Source: Actinomyces haliotis
GTDB taxonomy: Bacteria; Actinomycetota; Actinomycetes; Actinomycetales; Actinomycetaceae
Assembly: GCF_015355765.1 (NCBI RefSeq)
Contig: NZ_JACWNA010000003.1
Coordinates: 62,001 to 126,000 of the forward strand
Direction of reading: 5' to 3'
DNA length: 64,000 nt
Below are positions 17,461 to 26,322 of this stretch, one piece after another. The notes beneath the pieces were generated by a model. It worked only from the letters and a program-made list of their open reading frames with translations, was not told the DNA's origin and searched no databases. The position numbers and the translations under genes were made by a program. Numbering within the stretch: position 1 is the stretch's first letter; each line of letters begins with the position of its first letter.

Positions 17461-17510
17461 CGGAGCGCCCGTGATCGTCCGACAAGCGTCGAGCAAGCAC
17501 GGGCGCTCCG
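17461..17510 (+). terminator. Inverted repeat after gluD
   Basis: CGGAGCGCCCGTG (17461-17473) and CACGGGCGCTCCG (17498-17510) are a perfect 13-base inverted repeat with a 24-base loop, 18 bases after the gluD stop. It probably ends the gluABCD transcript. No T-run follows. Confidence 0.6.
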
Positions 17511-17525
17511 CCATAAGATCGGAAC

Positions 17526-18455
17526 ATGAGCAAAGACGCTTCCCTCATCCTCATCGACGACCCGGTGCGGCACGTCGACGGCGAGGGCGCGCGCGGCCCG
17601 GAGGGCCGCCGCCTTCGCCCCATGCCCTACACCGAGCCCGCCCTCACCGTCCTCAACCTAGGCCTCGTCCGCGGCGACGGCATCTTCGAGACCGTGAGCG
17701 TCGTCGACGGGGCCATCCAGGCCGCCGACGCCCATCAGGCGCGCTTCCTGCGCTCCGCCCGCATGCTCGACCTCCCCGAGCCTGACGTCGAGGCGTTCCG
17801 GGGCGCGATCCTCACCGCCGCGGAGGACCTGGAGCAGGTCAGCTCGAGCACGCAGATCCTCGCCAAGGTCGTCATGACCCGCGGGCGGGAGGCCCTCGAA
17901 CCCGGGGCTCCGTCCCCGGAGCCCGTCGGCTGGGTGCTCGCGTGGGTCCCCGAGGGGCTCGAGGGACCACGTGTGAGCGGACGCGACCTCGTGACGCTCA
18001 ACCGGGGCCTCCCGCTCGGCGTCGGCGAGTCCGCCCCGTGGCTGCTCGTCGGCGCGAAGACGCTCTCCTACGCCGTCAACCAGGCGGTCACGCGCGAGGC
18101 CCGCCGCCGGGGCGCCGACGACGCCCTCCTCACCACCTCCGACGGCTACGTCCTCGAGGGGCCGACCTGGAACGTCGTCCTTTTCATCGACGGCGTCGCC
18201 GTCACGCCCAGGCCCGACGGGGGCCTCCTTCCCGGCACGACGCAGCACGACGTGTTCCGGGGCCTCGAGGCGCGCGGCGTGCGCACCGAGGTGCGGGACG
18301 TGCGCGTCGAGGAGCTCGAGCGCGCGACCTCGGCGTGGATGACGGGCTCGGGGATCTACGCCGTGCCCGTGCGCCACCTCGACGGACGTGAGCTCGCCGT
18401 CGACGACGCGCTCACGGCGGGGCTGAACGCGGACCTCGCGGCGCGCCGGTCCTGA
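17526..18455 (+). CDS. Class IV PLP-dependent aminotransferase / aminodeoxychorismate lyase-like
   Basis: Fold-type IV PLP enzyme of 309 residues. The family includes PabC (4-amino-4-deoxychorismate lyase, folate pathway), IlvE and D-amino-acid aminotransferase. Visible landmarks are NLGLVRGDGIFETV (residues ~42-55), the catalytic lysine in LLVGAKTLSYAVNQ (~Lys179) and TTSDGYVLEGPTWNVVLF with LPGTTQHDVF for cofactor phosphate binding. I favour a PabC-like role, but specificity cannot be read from the sequence, and no pabA or pabB is nearby. ATG 17526 is exactly 6 bases after TAAGAT (17514-17519), so the message is probably leaderless. Confidence 0.85.
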   Translation: MSKDASLILIDDPVRHVDGEGARGPEGRRLRPMPYTEPALTVLNLGLVRGDGIFETVSVVDGAIQAADAHQARFLRSARMLDLPEPDVEAFRGAILTAAEDLEQVSSSTQILAKVVMTRGREALEPGAPSPEPVGWVLAWVPEGLEGPRVSGRDLVTLNRGLPLGVGESAPWLLVGAKTLSYAVNQAVTREARRRGADDALLTTSDGYVLEGPTWNVVLFIDGVAVTPRPDGGLLPGTTQHDVFRGLEARGVRTEVRDVRVEELERATSAWMTGSGIYAVPVRHLDGRELAVDDALTAGLNADLAARRS

Positions 18456-18583
18456 CGCTGCGGCGCCGGCGACGACGTCGGCACCGAGCCCGGCGGCGCG
18501 TCTTGCACGGAGTCGCACCACGCATTAGTTTTGCTCCGGAAAGAACTCGGCGACGGCCGCCGACACCTCACGGAGGAACCCCG

Positions 18584-20782
18584 ATGCCCCTCACCCACCT
18601 GCGCGCCGCAGGCACCTCCCTCGTCCTCGACCTCCTCGAGGACCGGCTCCCCGTCGTGCGCCACTGGGGCGCCGACCTCGGGGACCTCAGCGGCGAGGCG
18701 CTCACGGACGTCACCACCGCCTCGCGCACCGCCCTGGACGGGAACGCGCAGTGGATGGCCAACGACCTGCCGATCCTCCCCCTCACCTCGCTCGGCTGGT
18801 CCGCGCGACCCGCCGTCGCCGTCGTCCGCGAGGACGGCTCTGGAACGTCCCCTCACCTCAGCCGTGTCACGCACGAGGTCACCGCCGAGGAGGGCCCCGC
18901 CGGCTCCGTCCAGGTGGTCCGCTCCTCCGGGACGGACGAGGCCGACGCGATCACCCTCGCCACCGAGATCCGCCTCGAGCCGGGCGGCCTCGTCCGGGTG
19001 CGCGCCACCGTGACCGACGAGCGCCCCAGCTCCGACGCCGCAACGCCATTCGGCGGCCACGGCAACCTCCTCGTCACCGAGCTCACCCCCTACCTGCCCG
19101 TCCCGGACGCCGCCGACGAGCTCCTCGACATGGCCGGGCACCACGTCTACGAGCGCCAGCTCGTGCGCTCCGCCTTCACCGCGGGCACCCACCTGCGCGA
19201 GTCCTGGGAGGGGCGTCCCGGGCACGACGCCGCAACCTGGCTCGCCGCGGGCCGCACCGGCTTCGGCTTCCGCACGGGCACCGTCCACGCCGTCCACCCC
19301 GCCTGGAGCGGCAACACCCGGCACGCCGCCCTCAACCCCATGCAGGGCCGCCGGCTCCTGGGCGCCGGGGAGGCCCTCCTGCCCGGCGAGGTCGTCCTCG
19401 GCCCGGGCGAGAGCTACGAGACCCCATGGATCGCCTTCTCCTGGGGCGAGGGCCTCGACGCCGTCTCGCACCGCTCGCACGACTACCTCCGCAGCCTCCC
19501 GGCGCACCCGAGCACCCCGCGGCCCGTCATCCTCAACACCTGGGAGGCCGTCTACTTCAACCACGACCTCGACAAGCTCAAGGCCCTCGCCGACGCCGCC
19601 GCCCGGGTGGGCATCGAGCGCTTCGTGCTCGACGACGGCTGGTTCGGCTCGCGCCGCGACGACACCTCGGGCCTGGGCGACTGGCAGGTCTCGAAGGAGA
19701 TGTGGCCCGACGGCCTGGAGCCGATCGCCTCCTACGTCCGCGGACTCGGCATGGAGTTCGGTCTCTGGTTCGAGCCCGAGATGCTCAACCTCGACTCCGA
19801 GCTCGCCCGCCACCACCCCGAGTGGGTCCTCTCCGACGGCGGCACGGGCACCCCCGAGCACCGCCAGCAGCGCGTCCTCGACCTCAACGCCCCTGGCGCC
19901 CTCGACTACCTGCTCGAGGAGATCTCCGGCCTCGTCGAGCGCGTCGGCATCGACTACATCAAGTGGGACCACAACTCCCCCGCCGTCGGCGTCTCCCACA
20001 TGGTCGAGCCGGACCCGCGACGGCGCGGCCGCCGCGGCGCCTCGGCCGTCCACGAGCAGACCCTCGCGCTCTACGAGCTCATGGACGCCCTGCGCGAGCG
20101 CCACCCCGGCCTCGAGATCGAGTCCTGCGCGGGCGGCGGCGGACGCATCGACATGGGTGTCCTCGAGCACACGCAGCGCGTGTGGACCTCGGACTCCATC
20201 GACGCCCACGACCGTCAGGACATCCAGCGGGGCACCGTCCTCCTCATTCCGCCGGAGGTCATGGGCACGCACGTCGGCACGGCCCGCGCCCACACGACGC
20301 TGCGCGACCTCGACGTCAGCTTCCGCGCCGGCACCGCGATCTGGGGCCACATGGGCGTCGAGTGGGACCTCACGAGCGCCGACGACGCGACCCTGGACCT
20401 TCTCGCCTCGATCATCGCCCTCCACAAGGAGCACCGGGACCTGCTGCACTCCGGACGGACCGTCCACGCGGACACCGCCGTCGACGACGCGCTGAGGATC
20501 GAGGGCGTCGTCGCCGCCGACGGTTCGGAGGCGCTCTACGAGCTCGCCGCCATCGGCCAGACCGTGGCCTGGCCGGCCGCACCGCAGCCGCTTCCGGGCC
20601 TCGACCCCTCGCGCAGCTACCGTATCGAGCTCGCGACCCCGGCCTACCCGGAGCTGAACCGTCCCGCGGGCTGGATGGCCGGCGGCGTGACGCTGCCAGG
20701 CGCCTACCTCTCCACGGTCGGGATCGGCCTGCCCGGGCTGCACCCGGACCACCTCGTGCTCGTCCGAGCGACCGCGGTCTGA
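18584..20782 (+). CDS. Alpha-galactosidase, glycoside hydrolase family 36
   Basis: Hydrolyses terminal alpha-1,6-galactosides such as melibiose and raffinose; no signal peptide is visible, so it acts in the cytoplasm on imported sugars. The 732-residue protein has the N-terminal beta-supersandwich and a TIM barrel with NTWEAVYFN, VLDDGWFG, GLWFEPEM and CAGGGGRIDMG. The nucleophile is Asp462 in DYIKWDHN and the acid/base Asp537 in WTSDSIDA. CGGAGGA precedes ATG 18584. No sugar transporter or regulator gene adjoins it, which is unusual for this enzyme and suggests uptake through a transporter encoded elsewhere. Confidence 0.95.
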   Translation: MPLTHLRAAGTSLVLDLLEDRLPVVRHWGADLGDLSGEALTDVTTASRTALDGNAQWMANDLPILPLTSLGWSARPAVAVVREDGSGTSPHLSRVTHEVTAEEGPAGSVQVVRSSGTDEADAITLATEIRLEPGGLVRVRATVTDERPSSDAATPFGGHGNLLVTELTPYLPVPDAADELLDMAGHHVYERQLVRSAFTAGTHLRESWEGRPGHDAATWLAAGRTGFGFRTGTVHAVHPAWSGNTRHAALNPMQGRRLLGAGEALLPGEVVLGPGESYETPWIAFSWGEGLDAVSHRSHDYLRSLPAHPSTPRPVILNTWEAVYFNHDLDKLKALADAAARVGIERFVLDDGWFGSRRDDTSGLGDWQVSKEMWPDGLEPIASYVRGLGMEFGLWFEPEMLNLDSELARHHPEWVLSDGGTGTPEHRQQRVLDLNAPGALDYLLEEISGLVERVGIDYIKWDHNSPAVGVSHMVEPDPRRRGRRGASAVHEQTLALYELMDALRERHPGLEIESCAGGGGRIDMGVLEHTQRVWTSDSIDAHDRQDIQRGTVLLIPPEVMGTHVGTARAHTTLRDLDVSFRAGTAIWGHMGVEWDLTSADDATLDLLASIIALHKEHRDLLHSGRTVHADTAVDDALRIEGVVAADGSEALYELAAIGQTVAWPAAPQPLPGLDPSRSYRIELATPAYPELNRPAGWMAGGVTLPGAYLSTVGIGLPGLHPDHLVLVRATAV

Positions 20783-20980
20783 GTCCACCGTGCGGGGCAG
20801 GACCCCACCCGGGACACCGGCCACAGCCGGAGCGGCGCAGAACGCGACCAACCGGGGGCGCCACCAGGGTACGTATCGTTATGCGCGCCGTCGCAGCGTT
20901 TCCCAGGTGCGCCACGTGTCACACGGACGACATGTCCGACCTTAGGATGTGACCCGGTTCATCCCCGACCGGAGGTCACG

Positions 20981-23900
20981 ATGGCACACCCCGCCACCCC
21001 GCACGCCCCGTTCTCCAGCCGGCACGTCGGAGCCCACCAGGCCCTCCACGGCGCGTCCGGTACCGGCACCGCCACCGGTTCAGCCTCGCCGATCCTCGGC
21101 GTCCTCGGCGTCGACTCCCTCGACGAGCTCGCCGACGCCGTCGTCCCGGCCGGACTGCCCCGTGTGGAGACCGCCGAGCACGAGGCGCCCGGGGAGCGCC
21201 GCGCCTCCACCGGCGGGCTCTCCGAGGCGGATGCCATCGAGACGCTGCGCCGCCTCGCCGCCCTCAACGACCCCCACACCGAGATGATCGGCCGCGGCTA
21301 CCACGCGACCGTCACCCCGGCCGTCATCGTCCGCGACGTCCTGTCCAACCCCGCCTGGACCACCGCCTATACGCCCTACCAGCCCGAGATCAGCCAGGGG
21401 CGCCTCGAGGCCCAGCTCCTCTTCCAGACCGTCGTCTCCGACCTCACCGGCCTGCCGGTCGCCTGCACGTCCCTGCTCGACGAGGCCACCGCCGTCGCCG
21501 AGGCCGTCCTGCTCATCCACCGCGGCGTGCGCAAGTCCGAGGGCCGCACCATCGTCCTCGACGAGGGCCTCCATCCCCAGTGCCTCCAGGTCGCGGAGGC
21601 CCGTTGCCAGAGCCTCGGCCTGCCGACGGTGCGCGCGAGCGTCGACGCCGTCGCCGCCGGCACCGCCCTGCCCGAGGGCTCCGCCCCGATCCTGGGCGCC
21701 GTCCTCGCCCACACCACCACCCGCGGCGCGGTCCAGGACCTCGCCGCCGCCGTCGACGCCGTCCACGAGGCCGGCGGGCTCGTCGCCGTCGACGCCGACC
21801 CGCTCGCCCTCACGCTCCTCACCGAACCGGGCGCCATCGGCGCCGACATCGCCATCGGCTCCGCCCAGCGCCTCGGCGTCCCCCTGTTCTTCGGCGGCCC
21901 CCACCCCGGCTTCATGGCGGTGACGGAAAAGCTCCAGCGGCAGGTCCCCGGGCGAATCGTCGGCGTCTCCCACGACGCCGAGGGCCACGAGGCCTACCGC
22001 CTCGCCCTCCAGACCCGCGAGCAGCACATCCGCCGAGAGAAGGCCACCTCCAACATCTGCACCGCGCAGGCGCTCCTCGCCGTCGTCGCCGCGTTCTACG
22101 CCGTTCACCACGGCCCCGAGGGACTCACCGCCATCGCCGAGCACGTGCACCGCCAGGCCGCGCGGATCGCCGTCGGCGTGCAGGACGCCGGACTCGACCT
22201 CGAGCACCGGTTCTTCTTCGACACCCTCAGCGTTACCATCCCGGGCGGCGCCGAGGCCGCCGTCGCCCGGGCCGCCGAGCGCGGCGTCAACCTGCGCCTC
22301 CTCGACGCCGACCACGTCGGCCTGTCCACGAACGAGACGACGACGGACGAGCACGTCTGCGCCGTCATCGAGGCGCTCGCGGACGTGCGCCCCGGTCAGC
22401 TGGAGTGGCTGCCGACCGACGAGCAGGCCGGCAACCTCCCGGTTCCGGCGGAGCTCGCCCGCCGGACCGAGTTCCTCACCCATCCGTCCTTCCACACCTA
22501 CCGCTCTGAGCCCGCGCTCGTGCGCTACATCCGGCGCCTCGGGGACCGCGACCTCGCCCTGGACCGCACGATGATCCCGCTGGGCTCGTGCACCCTCAAG
22601 CTCAACGCGGCAGCCCAGTCCGCCGTCTGGCTCGAGCCGGCGCTCGCCGGGATCCACCCCTACGCCCCCGCGAAGCAGACGGTCGGCTGGCGGATCATCC
22701 TCACCCAGCTCTCCGAGCGCCTCGCGCAGCTCGCCGGCTACGACCGAGTCACCCTGCAGCCGGCCTCGGGCGCCCAGGGCGAGCTCACGGGCCTGCTCGC
22801 CATCACGCACTACCTGCACGAGAACGGGCAGGACCAGCGCGACGTCTGCCTCGTGCCCGCGAGCGCGCACGGCACCAACGCCGCCTCCGCCGCCGGCGCG
22901 GGCCTCGCCGTCAAGGTCGTCGCCACCGCCGAGGACGGCTCCATCGACGTCGAGGACCTCAACGCCAAGCTGGCCGAGCTCGGGGACCGCGTCGCCGCCA
23001 TCATGCTCACCTACCCCTCGACCCACGGCGTCTTCGAGCCTCAGGTCACCGAGGTCACGCGCCTCGTCCACGAGGCCGGCGGCCAGGTCTACATCGACGG
23101 CGCCAACCTCAACGCGCTGACCGGGCTGCTGCGCCCGGGCGACCTCGGCGGCGACTGCTCCCACCTCAACCTGCACAAGACCTTCGCCGTCCCGCACGGC
23201 GGAGGTGGCCCCGGCGTCGGCCCGGTCGCAGTCAAGGAGCACCTGGCCCCCTACCTGCCCGCCGGCCCCGAGGGCTCGGCCCTCCCCGACGAGGACGACC
23301 CCGACGCCGGCTTCGGCGGCGCCCCCGTCATGGGCACCCGCTTCGGGTCGGCCGGCGTCATGCCCCTGTCCTGGACCTACCTGGCCCTGCTCGACGACGC
23401 CGACCTGCGCGAGGTCTCCCTGTCCGCGATCGCCAACGCGAACTACGTCTCGCGCGAGCTGGCGGAGGCCTTCCCGACCCTCTACACGGGTCCGGGCGGC
23501 TTCGTCGCCCACGAGTGCATCCTCGACCTGCGCGAGCTCACCGCCGCCACCGGGGTGACCGCCGAGGACGTCGCCAAGAGGCTCATCGACTACGGCTTCC
23601 ACGCCCCGACGCTCTCATTCCCGGTGCCCGGCACCCTCATGGTGGAGCCCACCGAGTCCGAGCCCCTCGAGGAGCTCGACCGCTTCATCGCCGCCATGCG
23701 CGCCATCCGCGCCGAGATCGACGAGGTCGCGGACGGCCTCGACCTCGAGCAGTCCGTGCTGCGCCGCGCCCCGCACACGCTCGCGCAGGTCGCAGGCGAC
23801 GAGTGGGACCGCGTCTACCCGCGCTCCAAGGCGACCTTCCCGTTGCCGGGGATGGATCGCGACAAGTACTTCGCCCCGGTCGGCCGCATCGACAACGCCT

Positions 23901-23992
23901 GGGGCGACCGCAACCTCATGTGCACCTGCCCCGACCCGAGCGCCTTCAAGGACGCCGAGGCAACGATCACCACCAGCGCGAAGGAGAGCTGA
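20981..23992 (+). CDS. gcvP: Glycine dehydrogenase (decarboxylating), P-protein
   Basis: First enzyme of the glycine cleavage system: PLP-dependent decarboxylation of glycine with transfer of the aminomethyl group to lipoyl-GcvH. This is the fused single-chain form, 1003 residues against the usual ~950-970. The PLP lysine is in HLNLHKTFAVPHGGGGPG near residue 731. GGAGG lies upstream of ATG 20981. Candidate -10 TAGGAT is at 20943-20948. No glycine riboswitch is visible in the 198-base leader region. The stop is one base before the gcvT start, so gcvP-gcvT-gcvH form one operon. Confidence 0.97.
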   Translation: MAHPATPHAPFSSRHVGAHQALHGASGTGTATGSASPILGVLGVDSLDELADAVVPAGLPRVETAEHEAPGERRASTGGLSEADAIETLRRLAALNDPHTEMIGRGYHATVTPAVIVRDVLSNPAWTTAYTPYQPEISQGRLEAQLLFQTVVSDLTGLPVACTSLLDEATAVAEAVLLIHRGVRKSEGRTIVLDEGLHPQCLQVAEARCQSLGLPTVRASVDAVAAGTALPEGSAPILGAVLAHTTTRGAVQDLAAAVDAVHEAGGLVAVDADPLALTLLTEPGAIGADIAIGSAQRLGVPLFFGGPHPGFMAVTEKLQRQVPGRIVGVSHDAEGHEAYRLALQTREQHIRREKATSNICTAQALLAVVAAFYAVHHGPEGLTAIAEHVHRQAARIAVGVQDAGLDLEHRFFFDTLSVTIPGGAEAAVARAAERGVNLRLLDADHVGLSTNETTTDEHVCAVIEALADVRPGQLEWLPTDEQAGNLPVPAELARRTEFLTHPSFHTYRSEPALVRYIRRLGDRDLALDRTMIPLGSCTLKLNAAAQSAVWLEPALAGIHPYAPAKQTVGWRIILTQLSERLAQLAGYDRVTLQPASGAQGELTGLLAITHYLHENGQDQRDVCLVPASAHGTNAASAAGAGLAVKVVATAEDGSIDVEDLNAKLAELGDRVAAIMLTYPSTHGVFEPQVTEVTRLVHEAGGQVYIDGANLNALTGLLRPGDLGGDCSHLNLHKTFAVPHGGGGPGVGPVAVKEHLAPYLPAGPEGSALPDEDDPDAGFGGAPVMGTRFGSAGVMPLSWTYLALLDDADLREVSLSAIANANYVSRELAEAFPTLYTGPGGFVAHECILDLRELTAATGVTAEDVAKRLIDYGFHAPTLSFPVPGTLMVEPTESEPLEELDRFIAAMRAIRAEIDEVADGLDLEQSVLRRAPHTLAQVAGDEWDRVYPRSKATFPLPGMDRDKYFAPVGRIDNAWGDRNLMCTCPDPSAFKDAEATITTSAKES

Positions 23993-23993
23993 G

Positions 23994-25304
<1,311 letters not shown>

Positions 25305-25359
25305 GCGCGCCGTCCCGCTCCCACCTCACCGGACCGACCAGAGAAGAAGGACACCTCCC

Positions 25360-25749
25360 ATGGCACAGCCCATCCGCCCCGACCTGCGCTACTCCTCCGA
25401 CCACGAGTGGATCTCCGCCGAGGAGCCGCCGCGCGTCGGCATCACCGCCGTCGCCTCCGACGCGCTCGGCGAGATCGTCTTCGTCGACCTGCCCGAGGTC
25501 GGCGCCGAGGTCGAGGCCGGCGAGCCCTGCGGCGAGCTCGAGTCCACGAAGTCCGTCTCCGACCTCGTCTCACCGGTGACGGGCACGGTCGTCGCGGTCA
25601 ACGAGGCCGTCGTCGACGAGCCCGGCACCATCAACGCCGACCCCTACGGCGCCGGCTGGCTCTTCACCGTCGAGGTCGCGTCCGAGGGCGAGCTCCTCTC
25701 CCCCCAGGACTACGCCGCGACCTTCGACGCGGAGGTCGTCGAGGGCTGA
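25360..25749 (+). CDS. gcvH: Glycine cleavage H-protein
   Basis: Lipoyl carrier that shuttles the aminomethyl group between GcvP, GcvT and the dihydrolipoyl dehydrogenase. The lipoylated residue is Lys64 in ELESTKSVSDLVSP; the fold also shows GEIVFVDLPEVGAEV and the NADPYGAGWLF segment. Length is 129 residues, normal. AAGGA precedes the ATG; the gap to gcvT is 55 bases. No lipoate ligase or lipoyl synthase gene is in the window, so lipoylation depends on genes elsewhere. Confidence 0.97.
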   Translation: MAQPIRPDLRYSSDHEWISAEEPPRVGITAVASDALGEIVFVDLPEVGAEVEAGEPCGELESTKSVSDLVSPVTGTVVAVNEAVVDEPGTINADPYGAGWLFTVEVASEGELLSPQDYAATFDAEVVEG

Positions 25750-25759
25750 CCCCCTCGTC

Positions 25760-25795
25760 GGGAGCCCGGTCGGCGCCTGCGCCGGCCGGGCTCCC
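25760..25795 (+). terminator. First of two stacked terminator hairpins after gcvH
   Basis: Arms 25760-25776 and 25779-25795 are 17 bases each with a 2-base loop and a single T/C difference that can pair as G-U. It begins 11 bases after the gcvH stop. Confidence 0.75.
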
Positions 25796-25800
25796 GCGCA

Positions 25801-25848
25801 CGACGCGGCGGGCCCGCACGGATCGCTCCGTGCGGGCCCGCCGCGTCG
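25801..25848. terminator. Second stacked hairpin, bidirectional
   Basis: A perfect 22-base inverted repeat (25801-25822 with 25827-25848) and a 4-base loop. It lies between convergent gcvH and nirD and can end transcripts from both sides. Confidence 0.85.
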
Positions 25849-25878
25849 TCGTACCGTCCCGGGCGCCCCGGACGGCGC

Positions 25879-26319
25879 TCAGTGGTCCGAGCCGAGGTCC
25901 GGCTCGATGGAGGGCCCGGGGTCGACGAGGACCCGTCCGTCGCGCACCTGCGCCGTGAAGACGGCGATGGGGTGCTCGCCCCTGCCGGCGGCGTCGATGA
26001 CGTCGCCCGTGTCGAGGTTCCAGACCTGCTTGTAGATCGGCGAGGTGAGGATGAGGACCTCGGTGCCCTCGCCCTCGGTCTCGCCGGGCAGCCAGTGGCT
26101 GCCGACGATGCCACGCGAGAGCACGTTGGCGCCCGCGTAGGGGTCGTGGAGCTGGATGACGCGGACGGAGTCGTCCGAGAGGCGGAAGACGGCCACCTGG
26201 TGGGGGCCGACGAGGGCCCCGGCGCCGCGCTCGACGCCGAGGTCGGTCAGGGCGCAGACGTCGACGAGGCCGTCGGCCTTCGGGGTGGCGTAGGTGTAGG
26301 TCGTCGTGGGGGCGGTCAT
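25879..26319 (-). CDS. nirD: Nitrite reductase (NADH) small subunit
   Basis: Rieske-like small subunit of assimilatory/detoxifying NADH-nitrite reductase. NirD proteins have the Rieske fold but generally lack the cluster ligands; here SHWLPGETEGEGTEVLILTSPIYKQVWNL-type strands carry no Cys-His pairs, in line with the family. Length 146 residues, with a ~25-residue C-terminal tail after the fold. GGAGG within the end of nirB precedes the ATG, and the gap to nirB is 3 bases, so the two are co-translated. Confidence 0.92.
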   Translation of the reverse strand: MTAPTTTYTYATPKADGLVDVCALTDLGVERGAGALVGPHQVAVFRLSDDSVRVIQLHDPYAGANVLSRGIVGSHWLPGETEGEGTEVLILTSPIYKQVWNLDTGDVIDAAGRGEHPIAVFTAQVRDGRVLVDPGPSIEPDLGSDH

Positions 26320-26322
26320 GTC

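Noticed and set aside
20783-20980. A glycine riboswitch upstream of gcvP
   Set aside because: I compared the leader with the known core and saw no matching tandem aptamer; only a candidate -10 box and short inverted repeats are present.
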